Origin: Pseudoalteromonas sp. HM-SA03
Lineage (GTDB): Bacteria; Pseudomonadota; Gammaproteobacteria; Enterobacterales; Alteromonadaceae
Assembly (NCBI RefSeq): GCF_002289345.1
Contig: NZ_NSDG01000112.1
Coordinates: 26,210 to 62,605 of the forward strand
DNA length: 36,396 nucleotides
Direction of reading: 5' to 3'
Of the stretch, positions 8,465-17,565 are shown in pieces (the first letter of the stretch is position 1; every line of letters begins with the position of its first letter). A program made the position numbers and the translations under genes. The notes under the pieces are model-generated. The model worked only from the letters and a program-made list of their open reading frames with translations. It was not told where the DNA came from and searched no databases.

Positions 8465-9041
8465 CTTTCAAAGAATTAGAGAGTTAAATTATCTTCAAAA
8501 GGCAGTCTTAGGCGCTGCTATTATTGAGCGTATGTTGCCAAATTATTCACTATTTAGTGAGGCAACGGGTTTTGGCGACGAGCAAGTACTCAGAAATGCG
8601 CTGAATTTAATTTGGGAGAAAATACTACTGCCAAAGAGCAAAATTAGCTTAGAAAAGTTGGTTGAAAAGGTAGAACCAAATGTACCTGAGCTCAGTGAAT
8701 TTGATATGTTTGGTACCTATCCCGCAATTGACGTAGCAACAGCGCTGTTGGGCATGTTGCAAGGTTTGATGACAAAAGATGAGCATGAGTTTGTGAGCGT
8801 TGCCAAAATTTCTCAGGCAACGGTAGCTAAATACATCGAGTTTATGTTGATGGCGGAAGATATATCTCCAACGAATGAGTTAGTGCGTGAGCACCCGCAG
8901 ATGCAGTATGAAATTGAAATCCTCGCTGAGCTTATCGAACATGTGGAAAATATGGGGCGTATTAGCAGCGAATCGGTGAAGTCGCTAAAGGATTTGGCAC
9001 TAGCTGACGGCCAAACAAATATTGGTTTGGAACTTGAGTAG
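8448..9041 (+). CDS. yjaG: DUF416 family protein (YjaG-like)
   Basis: A 197-residue protein starting at ATG 8448. An earlier in-frame ATG at 8406 lies deep inside the preceding gene and is less likely. It aligns by eye with E. coli YjaG along its length: IIERMLPNYSLFSEATGFGD, LNLIWE, FDMFGTYPAIDVATAL, EHPQMQYEIEIL and the terminal GQTNIGL. The family is helical, cytoplasmic and of unknown function. It overlaps the DUF2007/zinc-ribbon gene and precedes tsaD by 49 bp. Confidence 0.85.
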   Translation: MSKANNFQRIRELNYLQKAVLGAAIIERMLPNYSLFSEATGFGDEQVLRNALNLIWEKILLPKSKISLEKLVEKVEPNVPELSEFDMFGTYPAIDVATALLGMLQGLMTKDEHEFVSVAKISQATVAKYIEFMLMAEDISPTNELVREHPQMQYEIEILAELIEHVENMGRISSESVKSLKDLALADGQTNIGLELE

Positions 9042-9090
9042 TTGATTTCGTATAATCAGCGGCTGCAGTAAAGAGTTTGGAGAAAGTAAC

Positions 9091-10104
9091 TTGCGTATTT
9101 TGGGTATAGAATCCTCATGTGATGAGACGGGTATTGCTATTTATGATGATGAGCAAGGGCTGTTGGCACATCAATTATATTCTCAGGTAAAAGTACACGC
9201 CGATTATGGTGGGGTAGTGCCTGAACTTGCTTCTCGTGATCATGTACGCAAAACAATTCCTCTTATTGAAGCTGCTTTCGCGCAAGCGGGTTGTGGTCCA
9301 GAAGATCTTGATGGCATTGCTTATACCGCAGGGCCGGGTTTGGTCGGTGCTTTGTTGGTTGGCACCTCAATTGGTCGCTCGTTAGCATTTGGTTGGGGGA
9401 TCCCAGCCGTTGCCGTACATCATATGGAAGGCCATTTGCTTGCCCCTATGCTTGAAGACGATAAACCAGAGTTCCCATTCGTTGCGTTGTTAGTTTCTGG
9501 TGGCCATACCATGATGGTCAAAGTCTCAGGTATCGGTGAGTATGAGGTACTTGGTGAGTCAGTAGATGATGCCGCTGGTGAAGCATTTGATAAAACCGCA
9601 AAGCTACTCGGTCTTGATTATCCTGGCGGCCCAATGCTTGCGAAAATGGCGACACAGGGTAAAGCAGGGCGATTTACTTTTCCAAAACCGATGACAGACA
9701 GACCTGGTCTGGATTTTAGTTTCAGTGGATTAAAAACTGCAGCGGCAAACACGATCCGTAATGAAGGCGATGACGAGCAAACGAAAGCTGATATTGCTCA
9801 TGCCTTTCAAGCTGCGGTCGTAGAAACACTAGCGATTAAGTGTAAGCGGGCACTGAAAGAAACAGGCATTAAAAGCCTGGTGATTGCAGGTGGCGTCAGC
9901 GCCAATACTGAACTTAGGCAAAAGCTTGAGCGCATGATGCTTGGCATGAAAGGGCAAGTATATTACCCACGCACTGAATTTTGTACAGATAATGGGGCGA
10001 TGATAGCTTATGCAGGAATGCAGCGCCTAAAAGCAGGTCAGCATGCGCCACTTGATATGAAGACCAAACCGCGTTGGCCGCTGGATAGTCTAGAAAAAGT
10101 CTAG
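9091..10104 (+). CDS. tsaD: tRNA N6-adenosine threonylcarbamoyltransferase
   Basis: TsaD, with TsaB and TsaE, transfers the threonylcarbamoyl group to A37 of ANN-decoding tRNAs (t6A). The 337-residue product begins at TTG 9091, supported by GGAGA 7 nt upstream and by the conserved [15 protein letters not shown]-terminus. The metal-binding HHMEGH motif (His111, His115), VSGGHT, and GGVSAN with the terminal [13 protein letters not shown] signature are all intact. The gene is essential in most bacteria. In enterobacteria tsaD is divergent from rpsU; here it follows yjaG codirectionally instead. Its stop is only 3 bp from the convergent plsY stop. Confidence 0.97.
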   Translation: MRILGIESSCDETGIAIYDDEQGLLAHQLYSQVKVHADYGGVVPELASRDHVRKTIPLIEAAFAQAGCGPEDLDGIAYTAGPGLVGALLVGTSIGRSLAFGWGIPAVAVHHMEGHLLAPMLEDDKPEFPFVALLVSGGHTMMVKVSGIGEYEVLGESVDDAAGEAFDKTAKLLGLDYPGGPMLAKMATQGKAGRFTFPKPMTDRPGLDFSFSGLKTAAANTIRNEGDDEQTKADIAHAFQAAVVETLAIKCKRALKETGIKSLVIAGGVSANTELRQKLERMMLGMKGQVYYPRTEFCTDNGAMIAYAGMQRLKAGQHAPLDMKTKPRWPLDSLEKV

Positions 10105-10107
10105 GTC

Positions 10108-10698
10108 CTAGTCTTTGGATTTTTTCCCCACCTTGGGCTCTTTACCACTTAAGAGCCTTTTAATATTTGCCCTATGACGAATAATTATCACCACAGTTAA
10201 AAAGCTAACTGGCACCGTATAAAGCGGTTTTATCCACCATGTGTAAAGTGGCGCAGCTGCAACTGCGACGATCGCTGCGAGTGAAGAGTAGCGTGTTATC
10301 GCTAGCACCACGAGCCACGTACTAATCAATAGTCCACCCAATGACAAGCCGATGGGCAATAGTGCACCAAATGCTGTTGCTACTGCTTTACCACCGTTAA
10401 AGTGGAAGAAAATAGGATAAATGTGACCAAGGCATGCGCTTACGGCTATTGCACCTAACCATACAGGTTCTATTTTCAGAAAGTAGGCTCCCCACACTGG
10501 GATGGTTCCCTTTAAAATATCAAAGACGAGCACCAGCGCAGCTGGGATCTTTCCTCCCAATCTTAATACATTGGTTGCGCCTGGATTATTAGAACCATTA
10601 AAGCGTGGATCTGGCAGGTTGAATAACCGACACACCAGAATCGCTGAGGAAATCGATCCCAATAAATAAGCACATACGCACATTAAACTGATTAACAC
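10108..10698 (-). CDS. plsY: Acyl-phosphate:glycerol-3-phosphate acyltransferase
   Basis: PlsY uses acyl-phosphate to acylate glycerol-3-phosphate, making lysophosphatidic acid at the inner membrane. The 196-residue protein starts at GTG (10698-10696) with GGAAG just upstream. Diagnostic motifs are GSISSAIL (residues 14-21), GSNNPGATN (35-43) and [20 protein letters not shown] (92-111). About five membrane segments are visible, and the C-terminus is basic ([11 protein letters not shown]). It is divergent from folB and convergent with tsaD, a common gammaproteobacterial arrangement. Confidence 0.95.
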   Translation of the reverse strand: MLISLMCVCAYLLGSISSAILVCRLFNLPDPRFNGSNNPGATNVLRLGGKIPAALVLVFDILKGTIPVWGAYFLKIEPVWLGAIAVSACLGHIYPIFFHFNGGKAVATAFGALLPIGLSLGGLLISTWLVVLAITRYSSLAAIVAVAAAPLYTWWIKPLYTVPVSFLTVVIIIRHRANIKRLLSGKEPKVGKKSKD

Positions 10699-10822
10699 TG
10701 TCTTCCTTATTTTTTATTGCGTTATTTTGGGCTATGATCGGCGGTCTTAAGTCCTGCACAGATCGCGAATTGCGATTAGAAAATGCGGGTGAATTACAGC
10801 GATAAACATGTTTGGAGTTTAC

Positions 10823-11173
10823 ATGGATAAAGTCTATATCTCACAGCTACACGTCGAAGCCATAATAGGAGTGTACGACTTTGAAAAAGAAAGTAAACAA
10901 AGCCTTTACTTTGATGTTGAGATGTTGACCGATATTAGCGCTGCCGCTCGCCATGACGATATTAATTTGGCGGTTGATTATGCCAAAGTGAGTGAGCGCA
11001 TTATTGCGCATACCCAAGCAAAACCAGTTGAGCTATTAGAAACGTTAGTTGAACAGCTTGCCGCAATGATCCTAAATGAATTTAATGTACAACAGGTGCT
11101 TATAAAAGTGAGTAAACCTGCTGCCGTGCCACAAGCACAAACGGTTGGTGTAGAAATTGTGCGTAAGAAGTAG
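10823..11173 (+). CDS. folB: Dihydroneopterin aldolase
   Basis: FolB converts 7,8-dihydroneopterin to 6-hydroxymethyl-7,8-dihydropterin and glycolaldehyde in folate synthesis. I use ATG 10823 (116 residues) because GGAG lies 7 nt before it and the protein then begins MDKVYISQL, like E. coli FolB; an upstream ATG at 10808 lacks a ribosome-binding site. Catalytic Glu21 (GVYDFE) and Lys98 (IKVSKP) are both present. It lies 7 bp before folK, forming a folB-folK-uppP operon. Confidence 0.95.
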   Translation: MDKVYISQLHVEAIIGVYDFEKESKQSLYFDVEMLTDISAAARHDDINLAVDYAKVSERIIAHTQAKPVELLETLVEQLAAMILNEFNVQQVLIKVSKPAAVPQAQTVGVEIVRKK

Positions 11174-11180
11174 AATTATC

Positions 11181-11669
11181 ATGGCACAAATTTTTATCAG
11201 TCTCGGCTCAAACATAGAAAAAGAAAAAAACTTGCTGAGTGGCTTGAGCGTATTGATAGAACACTTTCCGGATTTTCAACATTCAAGTGTTTTTGAGAGT
11301 GAAGCTGTCGGGTTTGCTGGGAATAATTTCTATAACTCGGTCTTTGCTGCACAAACACAGCTGTCTTTAGATGAGGTGTATAAACTGCTCAAGTCGATAG
11401 AATACGATCATGGTCGTCGCTGTAGTGAAAAGAAGTTTAGTCCACGCACATTAGATCTCGATATTCTCTTTTATGACCACCTTATTTGTTCATCACCCGC
11501 TCAGTTGCCTCGGGATGAAATAACCAAAAATGCCTTCGTGCTTCAGCCATTAGCTGAACTAGCTCCTGATTTTATCCATCCTGTTGAGGGTAAAAGCATT
11601 GCTCAGTTATGGCAGGAGTATCACAACCCAACTCAAAAATTATGGAAAGTGGAGTTTCCCAAGCAATGA
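11181..11669 (+). CDS. folK: 2-amino-4-hydroxy-6-hydroxymethyldihydropteridine pyrophosphokinase
   Basis: FolK pyrophosphorylates the FolB product using ATP, giving the substrate for FolP. The ATG at 11181 gives 162 residues beginning [11 protein letters not shown], the conserved N-terminus; an upstream GTG/ATG extension would run into folB. The HPPK signature [12 protein letters not shown] is present, with magnesium-binding Asp92 and Asp94. The TGA overlaps the ATG of uppP (ATGA), so the two genes are translationally coupled. Confidence 0.94.
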   Translation: MAQIFISLGSNIEKEKNLLSGLSVLIEHFPDFQHSSVFESEAVGFAGNNFYNSVFAAQTQLSLDEVYKLLKSIEYDHGRRCSEKKFSPRTLDLDILFYDHLICSSPAQLPRDEITKNAFVLQPLAELAPDFIHPVEGKSIAQLWQEYHNPTQKLWKVEFPKQ

Positions 11670-12466
11670 GCTTTATTGAGATTGTCGTCCTTGCAATTAT
11701 TCAAGGTCTCACTGAATTTTTACCTATTTCGAGTTCTGCCCATTTACTGCTACCATCTCAGGTACTAGGTTGGCAAGATCAGGGTCTTGCCTTTGATGTT
11801 GCTGTTCATGTTGGTACTTTGCTGGCTGTCGTTATTTATTTTCGACAAGACATTGTCAGCTTACTGACCGGATGGTTCAAATCATTCTCTGGTTTGCACT
11901 CGAAAGAAAGCCGACTGACTTGGTGTATTGTGGTTGCCACCATTCCATTCGTGATCTTAGCCCCACTACTTAAAGATATCGTAGAAGTTTACTTACGTAG
12001 TGCATGGGTGATTGCAACATCGACGATAGTATTTGGTTTATTGCTTTGGTATGCCGATGTGAAAGCGAGACAAATCAAAGATGAGTTTGCCTTAAACTGG
12101 AAAAGCGCATTGATACTGGGGCTTGCGCAAATTACCGCTGTTATTCCCGGCACATCGCGTTCTGGTATTACCATCACCGCAGGTTTATTACTCGGGCTTG
12201 ATAAGAAAAGTGCGGCGCGCTTTTCGTTTTTAATGTCTATTCCGGTCATTTCTATGATGGGGCTGTATTACAGTTTAGAGCTTGCAACGGGCGATGAAGT
12301 GGTTGATTGGAATGCGCTATTAAGTGGTGCGGCACTGTCGTTTATCTCAGCTTATGCCTGCATCTTCTTTTTCCTGAAAATCATAGAGCGCATGGGCATG
12401 ATGCCATTCGTCATTTACCGCTTGTTACTTGGGGTAGGGTTAATCGCTTTCTTGAGCCTAAGTTAA
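11666..12466 (+). CDS. uppP: Undecaprenyl-diphosphate phosphatase
   Basis: UppP (BacA) recycles undecaprenyl diphosphate to the monophosphate carrier used for peptidoglycan and surface polysaccharide. The start is ATG 11666, overlapping the folK stop, and gives 266 residues, close to E. coli BacA (273). GGAG lies about 11 nt upstream. Both signature motifs are intact: [14 protein letters not shown] (residues 13-26, with Glu17) and PGTSRSG (161-167). Seven or eight membrane helices are visible. A hairpin 34 bp after the stop is immediately interrupted by a transposon-like repeat. Confidence 0.95.
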   Translation: MSFIEIVVLAIIQGLTEFLPISSSAHLLLPSQVLGWQDQGLAFDVAVHVGTLLAVVIYFRQDIVSLLTGWFKSFSGLHSKESRLTWCIVVATIPFVILAPLLKDIVEVYLRSAWVIATSTIVFGLLLWYADVKARQIKDEFALNWKSALILGLAQITAVIPGTSRSGITITAGLLLGLDKKSAARFSFLMSIPVISMMGLYYSLELATGDEVVDWNALLSGAALSFISAYACIFFFLKIIERMGMMPFVIYRLLLGVGLIAFLSLS

Positions 12467-12500
12467 TCTGACCTTTGGATAACCTAATCAAGCTTAACAG

Positions 12501-12527
12501 AAAAGCCAGCTTGATGAAGCTGGCTTT
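12501..12527. terminator. Hairpin terminator interrupted on one side by the repeat element
   Basis: AAAGCCAGCTT and AAGCTGGCTTT pair around GATG, giving an 11 bp stem. On the + strand only TTTA follows before the repeat begins, so it is a weak terminator for uppP. On the minus strand the stem is followed by TTTTCTGTT, so it looks designed for the MetF-like gene, which now ends about 320 bp away on the far side of the repeat. Confidence 0.6.
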
Positions 12528-12843
12528 AGGGCCTGTTGGCCTTCGCTGTTTGATTTTTGTTCTTCTGAGTGTGTTTTGGTCGCGACGCTCGACTTGCCGC
12601 CTAGTAATCTAGGCAAAAGTTGAGCAACAATGAACAAAGCGCACTCAGGTGAACCCAAAGGGCAGCGCTTGATTAGCATTTCTTCTGTGTTGCCCCACAA
12701 GGATGTGGGGTAAGGTGACTTTGCAGGAGCACAAAGTCTTTATCGCCAGACTTACATAGAATGACTATGCTACGCAGGCTCTGCCTTGTGTAAATACCAA
12801 TCAAACTGCTGCAAAAACAAACTTGGAAGAGCAACAGGCCCTA
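12527..12843. mobile_element. MITE-like non-coding repeat element with terminal inverted repeats
   Basis: The two ends are inverted copies of each other: the outer 12 bases (TAGGGCCTGTTG) match perfectly, and 25 of the outer 31 match overall. The outermost TA on each side could be a TA target duplication, leaving GGGCCTGTTG as the repeat tip. The 317 bp body has no transposase. It contains small hairpins: GCCTAG-TAAT-CTAGGC near 12600, CCCCAC-AAGGAT-GTGGGG near 12695-12712 and CATAG-AATGA-CTATG near 12757-12771. A 68-codon minus-strand frame (12494-12700) runs out of the left end into the flanking hairpin and is probably not a gene. It fills the 384 bp gap between uppP and the MetF-like gene. 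Family assignment and copy number are unknown. Confidence 0.7.
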
Positions 12844-12850
12844 GACTGCA

Positions 12851-13807
12851 TTAAGCAATTTGCTTTTCCGCAAGGCATAATTCCATGGTTGCCTTCAATA
12901 GCCTATAAAGGTTTATTGATGCGTCAATTTCTTCTTTGCGGTTTGTTAAGCTCTCAATATTTAGGCCCAGAGAAATATCTAGATGCGAGCAGCTTTTTAA
13001 GATTTGATCTAGATTTTCTCTACAAATACGAATTGACTCACTTAGTGTATTGTCTGCATCTAACATGCGCCATTTGGTCGCTTCTGGTACTGAGATCCCC
13101 AGCCACTCCATAAACTGTAAGGTCTTTTCCCCACCACATGGAGTAAAGGTAAGAATAATGCGTTTTGGTGTTTGCCCTTGCTGTTTACAGGTGCGCGCAT
13201 AGCTCGTGATAAGATCTATGGTTGCTTGAGCGTCATATACCGCTTGGGAAACAAAGAATTGGCAGCCTTGCTCTGTTTTATCTACCAGCCTTTCGTGTTC
13301 ATTACGCTTACTGGCATGGCGCTCTGCGATGGTTACACCACCCAAGAAAAAGTCATCTTGGTGATGCTTCAATACCTTATAGGCTTCAGAAAGCGGCAAC
13401 TTAATATCGCCCTGTGAAGACGGGCTGCCCACTAATACTAGATTGTTTAACCCATATTGCTGTTTAGTGCTGCTTAACCAATCGCCAAAAGCTTCACTAT
13501 CGCGCTGTGCCACACTTTTATACGTAATTACATCAAGGTGCGACAGTTCGCGGATCAACTGACTATATTCACACGGATCAACGGTGTGCTTAAAAGGAAA
13601 TGGACGTGGTACTTGAGTACGACTGCTTTCATCTTGAATGTCATAGATGATCACGCCGTCGTATTCAATCTCATGTAAACGGCCCAAAAGCTTAGCGGCA
13701 ATTGATTTTAGCTGCTGTGGGTCAGTGCCAATCTTAGGTGGTGTGGTACCAATTAAATATACCCCTTGGTTAGGGTCAATGATTTTCTCTTGAAGCGTTA
13801 AAGCCAT
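12851..13807 (-). CDS. Divergent methylenetetrahydrofolate reductase (MetF)-like protein
   Basis: The product is about 318 residues if it starts at ATG 13807; an ATG at 13816 would add three residues and has its GGA directly against it. It resembles the MTHFR TIM-barrel family: TTPPKIGTDPQQL near the N-terminus, a VLVGS strand, and a GCQFFVSQAVYD segment that matches the substrate-binding Gln region (TQFFFD in E. coli MetF). However, the catalytic Glu28 position (FEFFPP) reads IGTTPP, and the Asp120 position (RGD) reads VGS. Ordinary methylene-folate reduction with FAD is therefore doubtful. It may use another substrate. It is convergent with uppP, and no methionine gene is adjacent. Confidence 0.7.
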   Translation of the reverse strand: MALTLQEKIIDPNQGVYLIGTTPPKIGTDPQQLKSIAAKLLGRLHEIEYDGVIIYDIQDESSRTQVPRPFPFKHTVDPCEYSQLIRELSHLDVITYKSVAQRDSEAFGDWLSSTKQQYGLNNLVLVGSPSSQGDIKLPLSEAYKVLKHHQDDFFLGGVTIAERHASKRNEHERLVDKTEQGCQFFVSQAVYDAQATIDLITSYARTCKQQGQTPKRIILTFTPCGGEKTLQFMEWLGISVPEATKWRMLDADNTLSESIRICRENLDQILKSCSHLDISLGLNIESLTNRKEEIDASINLYRLLKATMELCLAEKQIA

Positions 13808-14078
13808 AATCCTCATTCCACAAAAGCATTTCTGTATCTCTTTACTAATATAGCAGCCATTTAGACGTCTAGATAGATTTTTTTTAATGAAAGAATTTCA
13901 ATAATTATGAATTTATCTCAAGCGCTCAAACCAAAATTTTATATTTGTTTACACATTAGGATGGTAAATCACCTTGGAAATTAGCGAATTAGTATGACTT
14001 TGGGGCATAATCAGGAGACTTGCTAACGTAAGTGAACACGACTTACTTAGAATAAAAAATATGATTAGGACCAAATTC

Positions 14079-16955
14079 ATGAAATTCAAATTACTAGCAA
14101 CCAGCTTTGCCGTAAGCTTAGCGCTTAGTGGCTGCGCAGCGACGAATTCAGACCAAGCTCAGCAGTCTGTTGAAAGCACTCAAGCTGCCCAATCCAATAA
14201 AGTATTCGCTCAAGATTATGTTTTGGAAGAGCTAGAAAACGGCCTTCGCGTCATGGTAGTTAAAACCAACTATCCTGATGTGGTATCGCTACAAATTCCG
14301 GTTTCTGTTGGTTCGCGTAATGAAGTAGAAGCGGGTAAAACAGGCTTCGCTCACTTCTTTGAGCATATGATGTTCAAAGGCTCAGAAAAGTATCCACAAG
14401 ACGTTTATTCAGACATTTTGAAAAATTCAGGTGTTGATAATCGCGCCTATACGACCAACGATTACACTAACTACCATTTAAATTTCTCGAAGCAGCATTT
14501 AGATAAAGTATTAGAAATCGAAGCGGATATCTTTCAAAACCTGACTTACAGTGAAGAACAGTTCCGCACCGAAGCACTAACCGTGAAAGGTGAATACCTT
14601 AAAAATAATGCCAGCCCAGTTCGAAAACTGCTTTCTGCGGTAAGAAAAGAGGCATTTGATAAGCATACCTATAAACACACAACGATGGGCTTTTTTGAGG
14701 ACATCGAAGCAATGCCAGATCAAATGGCCTATGGTAAAACCTTCTTTGAGCGCTTTTATAAGCCTGAATATGTATCACTCGTGATCGTAGGTGATGTGGA
14801 TCCAAAAGCAACTATGGAGATGGTGAAAAAGCACTGGGGTAACTGGAAAAAAGGGGACTACCAAGCTGATATTCCTGTTGAGCCTAGGCAAGACAAAGCG
14901 CGTTATGTTCACGAAAAATATGATGGCTTACCGGGCCACTGGTTGCTAGTTTCGTATAAAGGTGCTGCATGGGAGCCGAAGAAAAAAGATCGAGCGGCAC
15001 TAGATCTGATCTCGCAACTTTATTTCTCTGAAAACTCAGCACTGTATCAAGAGCTAGTAGTAGAAAAACAGCTTGCAAGCCAAATGTTTACCTACAACCC
15101 TGAAACCAAAGACCCTGGTCTTCAACATGTTTTCGTTAAAGTTGAAGATGAAAAAGATTTGGTGACAGTGCGTGATGCAATCAATAATACTTACGCAAAA
15201 GCACGCACAGAGCTGGTAGATGAAAATAAACTTGCAGCACTTAAATCAAACCTAAAGTACAGCTTTATTAACGGCCTTGACTCATCGCAATCTATTGCTT
15301 CGACACTTGCAAGCTACATGCATTTTGAGCGTGACCCTGAAGTGGTGAATGCGCTCTATGCAAGTGCTGATAAAGTCACTGCAAAAGATATTCGTGATAT
15401 TGCCAATAAATACTTTGTGGACAGCAGTCGCACAACGGTGACTATGTCTGCACTTGAGTCTGTCTCTGGTTTTGATAAAGAAGTTAACTTAGACAAGTTA
15501 GTGGCAAAAATGGACAAGCCGGTAACGCGTCATTTCAACGTATTAGACAAGACCAATAATTCACCGCTGGTGGATGTGAATTTTCTTTTTTACACAGGTG
15601 CTGCTGCCGATCCTGCAGGTAAAAAAGGTCTTGCTGCGCTTACTGCGGCTATGATTGCCAATGGCGGGAGTGAGTCACAATCATACAAAGAAATTCAAAA
15701 GGCGCTGTACCCGATTGCTGGTAGCTTCGGTTATCAAATCGATAAAGAAATGATTTCTTTACGTGGTCGTATTCATAAAGATAATGCTGATCAATGGTAT
15801 GGCATTGTGAGCCAGCAGCTTTTGAGCCCAGGGTTCAGAGAAGATGATTTTAAACGTCTGAAAAAAGAGCTAATCGACGGCATTAAGGCTGGTTTGAAAG
15901 CGTCAAATGATGAAGAGCTCGGTAAAGAAGTGCTTTATCACGAGCTGTACAAAGGCCACCCATACGAAAGCTATAACTTTGGTGATTTATCAGACTTAGA
16001 AGCAATCACATTGGATGACGTTAAGGCTTTTTACGCTCAGCAATTTACTCAAGCTAAACTTAACGTGGGTATCACAGGTGCACTCGATAAACAGCTAAAA
16101 GAAGCGATGTTTAACGATCTTGCGGCTTTACCTAAAGGTAAAGAAGCGCGTTTACAAGTGCCAGATGCCCCTAAGCTATCTGGTCATCACGCAACCATCG
16201 TAGAAAAGAATGCAAAATCAACAGCGGTGTCTTTTGGTTTCCCAATCGACACGGTTCGTAGCAGCAAAGACTGGGCAGCGCTTTGGTTAGTGCGTTCATA
16301 CTTTGGTGAGCACCGCAGTTCAAACAGTCACTTGTATCAGCGTATTCGCCAGGTTCGTGGTATGAACTATGGTGATTATGCATATATCGAATATTTCCCA
16401 CGCGGTATGTTCCAAACTAAGCCGGATGCAAACTTAGGCCGTAGTGAGCAAATCTTTCAGGTGTGGTTACGCCCACTTCGTTCTAATAACGATGCCCATT
16501 TTGCAACGCGTACCGCATTGTTTGAACTCGATAAGCTGATCAAAGAAGGGATGAGCAAAGCAGACTTTGAAGCAACACGTAACTTCTTAATCAACTTTGT
16601 GCCGCAAATGGTGGCGAGCCAAGATAGACAGCTTGGTTATGCACTTGATAGCCAGTTTTACAACACCGACGAATTTGTTGCCTATGTGACAAAGCAGCTA
16701 GCGTCGCTGTCTGTTGAAGACATCAATCGAGTTATCAAAGAGAACTTGCAGACCGAAGATATTCACTATGTGTTTATCACTGGTGATGCGAAAGATATGG
16801 CGCAGCGTTTAAGTGCTGAGCAGTCATCTCCTATGACTTATAACACGAAAAAGCCTGATGTATTACTGGCAGAAGATGCTGAAATTGCTACGTACCCGCT
16901 CAATATTCCAAGTAAGAATATTAAAACGTTAGATGTAGAAAAAGTGTTTGAATAG
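14079..16955 (+). CDS. M16-family zinc metalloprotease, lipoprotein
   Basis: A pitrilysin/insulinase-type protease of 958 residues from ATG 14079, supported by AGGA 8 nt upstream (ATG 14061 lacks one). The N-terminus is a lipoprotein signal with lipobox LSGC (lipidated Cys19), so it is a membrane-anchored periplasmic or outer-membrane enzyme. The inverted zinc motif HFFEH (His92, Glu95, His96) and the third ligand Glu172 (KGEY) lie 76-80 residues apart as usual. Two M16 halves are present: the catalytic one (about 45-480) and a second lacking the zinc motif (about 510-950). It shares a bidirectional terminator with dgkA. The substrate is unknown. Confidence 0.92.
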   Translation: MKFKLLATSFAVSLALSGCAATNSDQAQQSVESTQAAQSNKVFAQDYVLEELENGLRVMVVKTNYPDVVSLQIPVSVGSRNEVEAGKTGFAHFFEHMMFKGSEKYPQDVYSDILKNSGVDNRAYTTNDYTNYHLNFSKQHLDKVLEIEADIFQNLTYSEEQFRTEALTVKGEYLKNNASPVRKLLSAVRKEAFDKHTYKHTTMGFFEDIEAMPDQMAYGKTFFERFYKPEYVSLVIVGDVDPKATMEMVKKHWGNWKKGDYQADIPVEPRQDKARYVHEKYDGLPGHWLLVSYKGAAWEPKKKDRAALDLISQLYFSENSALYQELVVEKQLASQMFTYNPETKDPGLQHVFVKVEDEKDLVTVRDAINNTYAKARTELVDENKLAALKSNLKYSFINGLDSSQSIASTLASYMHFERDPEVVNALYASADKVTAKDIRDIANKYFVDSSRTTVTMSALESVSGFDKEVNLDKLVAKMDKPVTRHFNVLDKTNNSPLVDVNFLFYTGAAADPAGKKGLAALTAAMIANGGSESQSYKEIQKALYPIAGSFGYQIDKEMISLRGRIHKDNADQWYGIVSQQLLSPGFREDDFKRLKKELIDGIKAGLKASNDEELGKEVLYHELYKGHPYESYNFGDLSDLEAITLDDVKAFYAQQFTQAKLNVGITGALDKQLKEAMFNDLAALPKGKEARLQVPDAPKLSGHHATIVEKNAKSTAVSFGFPIDTVRSSKDWAALWLVRSYFGEHRSSNSHLYQRIRQVRGMNYGDYAYIEYFPRGMFQTKPDANLGRSEQIFQVWLRPLRSNNDAHFATRTALFELDKLIKEGMSKADFEATRNFLINFVPQMVASQDRQLGYALDSQFYNTDEFVAYVTKQLASLSVEDINRVIKENLQTEDIHYVFITGDAKDMAQRLSAEQSSPMTYNTKKPDVLLAEDAEIATYPLNIPSKNIKTLDVEKVFE

Positions 16956-16972
16956 CTATTATTTAGCTTAAT

Positions 16973-17006
16973 AAAAATGGCGGCTAAAAACTTAGCCGCC
17001 ATTTTT
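16973..17006. terminator. Bidirectional terminator between the M16 protease and dgkA
   Basis: A perfect 15 bp stem (16973-16987 with 16992-17006) encloses the loop AAAC. The stem ends in A5 on one side and T5 on the other, so it provides a T-tract in both directions, fitting the two convergent genes. Confidence 0.9.
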
Positions 17007-17033
17007 GTCTTAAAACTATGCTTAACCTTAGCC

Positions 17034-17435
17034 TTAACTGTGGAACCACTCCACTGCAGCGGCCATCCAAATTAATGAACTGATCAATAATGTCAGCGTA
17101 ACGGCCGCTGACGCCATATCTTTTGCGCGACCAGATAGTAAGTGGTGCTCGGTACTCACTCTATCTGTCAGCGCTTCGATTGCCGAGTTGATAAGTTCTA
17201 TGACTAATATCAGCAGTACACTACCAACCAATAAGGCCCACTGAGCAATACTTTGCGCCAATATGAATGATAAAGGAAGACTTGCCACCAGTAACCATGT
17301 TTCTTGTCTAAATGCCGACTCTTCTTCATAAGCTGCTTTCATTCCTTTCGCCGAGCAATGCGTTGCTTTGATTATCCTGGCAAATCCTGTTCCATTTGGT
17401 TTGTTGGTATCCGGTGTCTTGATCTTTATCGACAT
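17034..17435 (-). CDS. dgkA: Diacylglycerol kinase
   Basis: This small inner-membrane enzyme phosphorylates diacylglycerol released by membrane-derived glucan synthesis, returning it to phospholipid synthesis as phosphatidate. It has 133 residues, slightly longer than E. coli DgkA (122) because of a polar N-terminal extension (TPDTNKPNGTG). The signature ELINSAIEALTDRVS is intact, with Glu80, Asn83 and catalytic Glu87. Three membrane helices are visible, preceded by an amphipathic AAYEEESAFRQE segment. Confidence 0.94.
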   Translation of the reverse strand: MSIKIKTPDTNKPNGTGFARIIKATHCSAKGMKAAYEEESAFRQETWLLVASLPLSFILAQSIAQWALLVGSVLLILVIELINSAIEALTDRVSTEHHLLSGRAKDMASAAVTLTLLISSLIWMAAAVEWFHS

Positions 17436-17565
17436 ATTAGCGATCCCGCGTTGGTAGTATTTAATGGGGCGTTATTATACGAAGATCTGCTCAGTTCGAT
17501 AGTGTTAAATTGTAAGAATCTTTAGCCCAACGGAGAGTATTTTAAACCGTACTAAAATATGTTGG

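Noticed and set aside
12590..12720. Possible CRISPR or tandem repeat because of several short hairpins
   Set aside because: The hairpins differ from one another and no spaced direct repeats are present; they are internal structure of the transposon-like element.
14061..14078. Earlier ATG of the M16 protease
   Set aside because: It lacks a ribosome-binding site, while AGGA lies 8 nt before ATG 14079, which starts directly with the lipoprotein signal.
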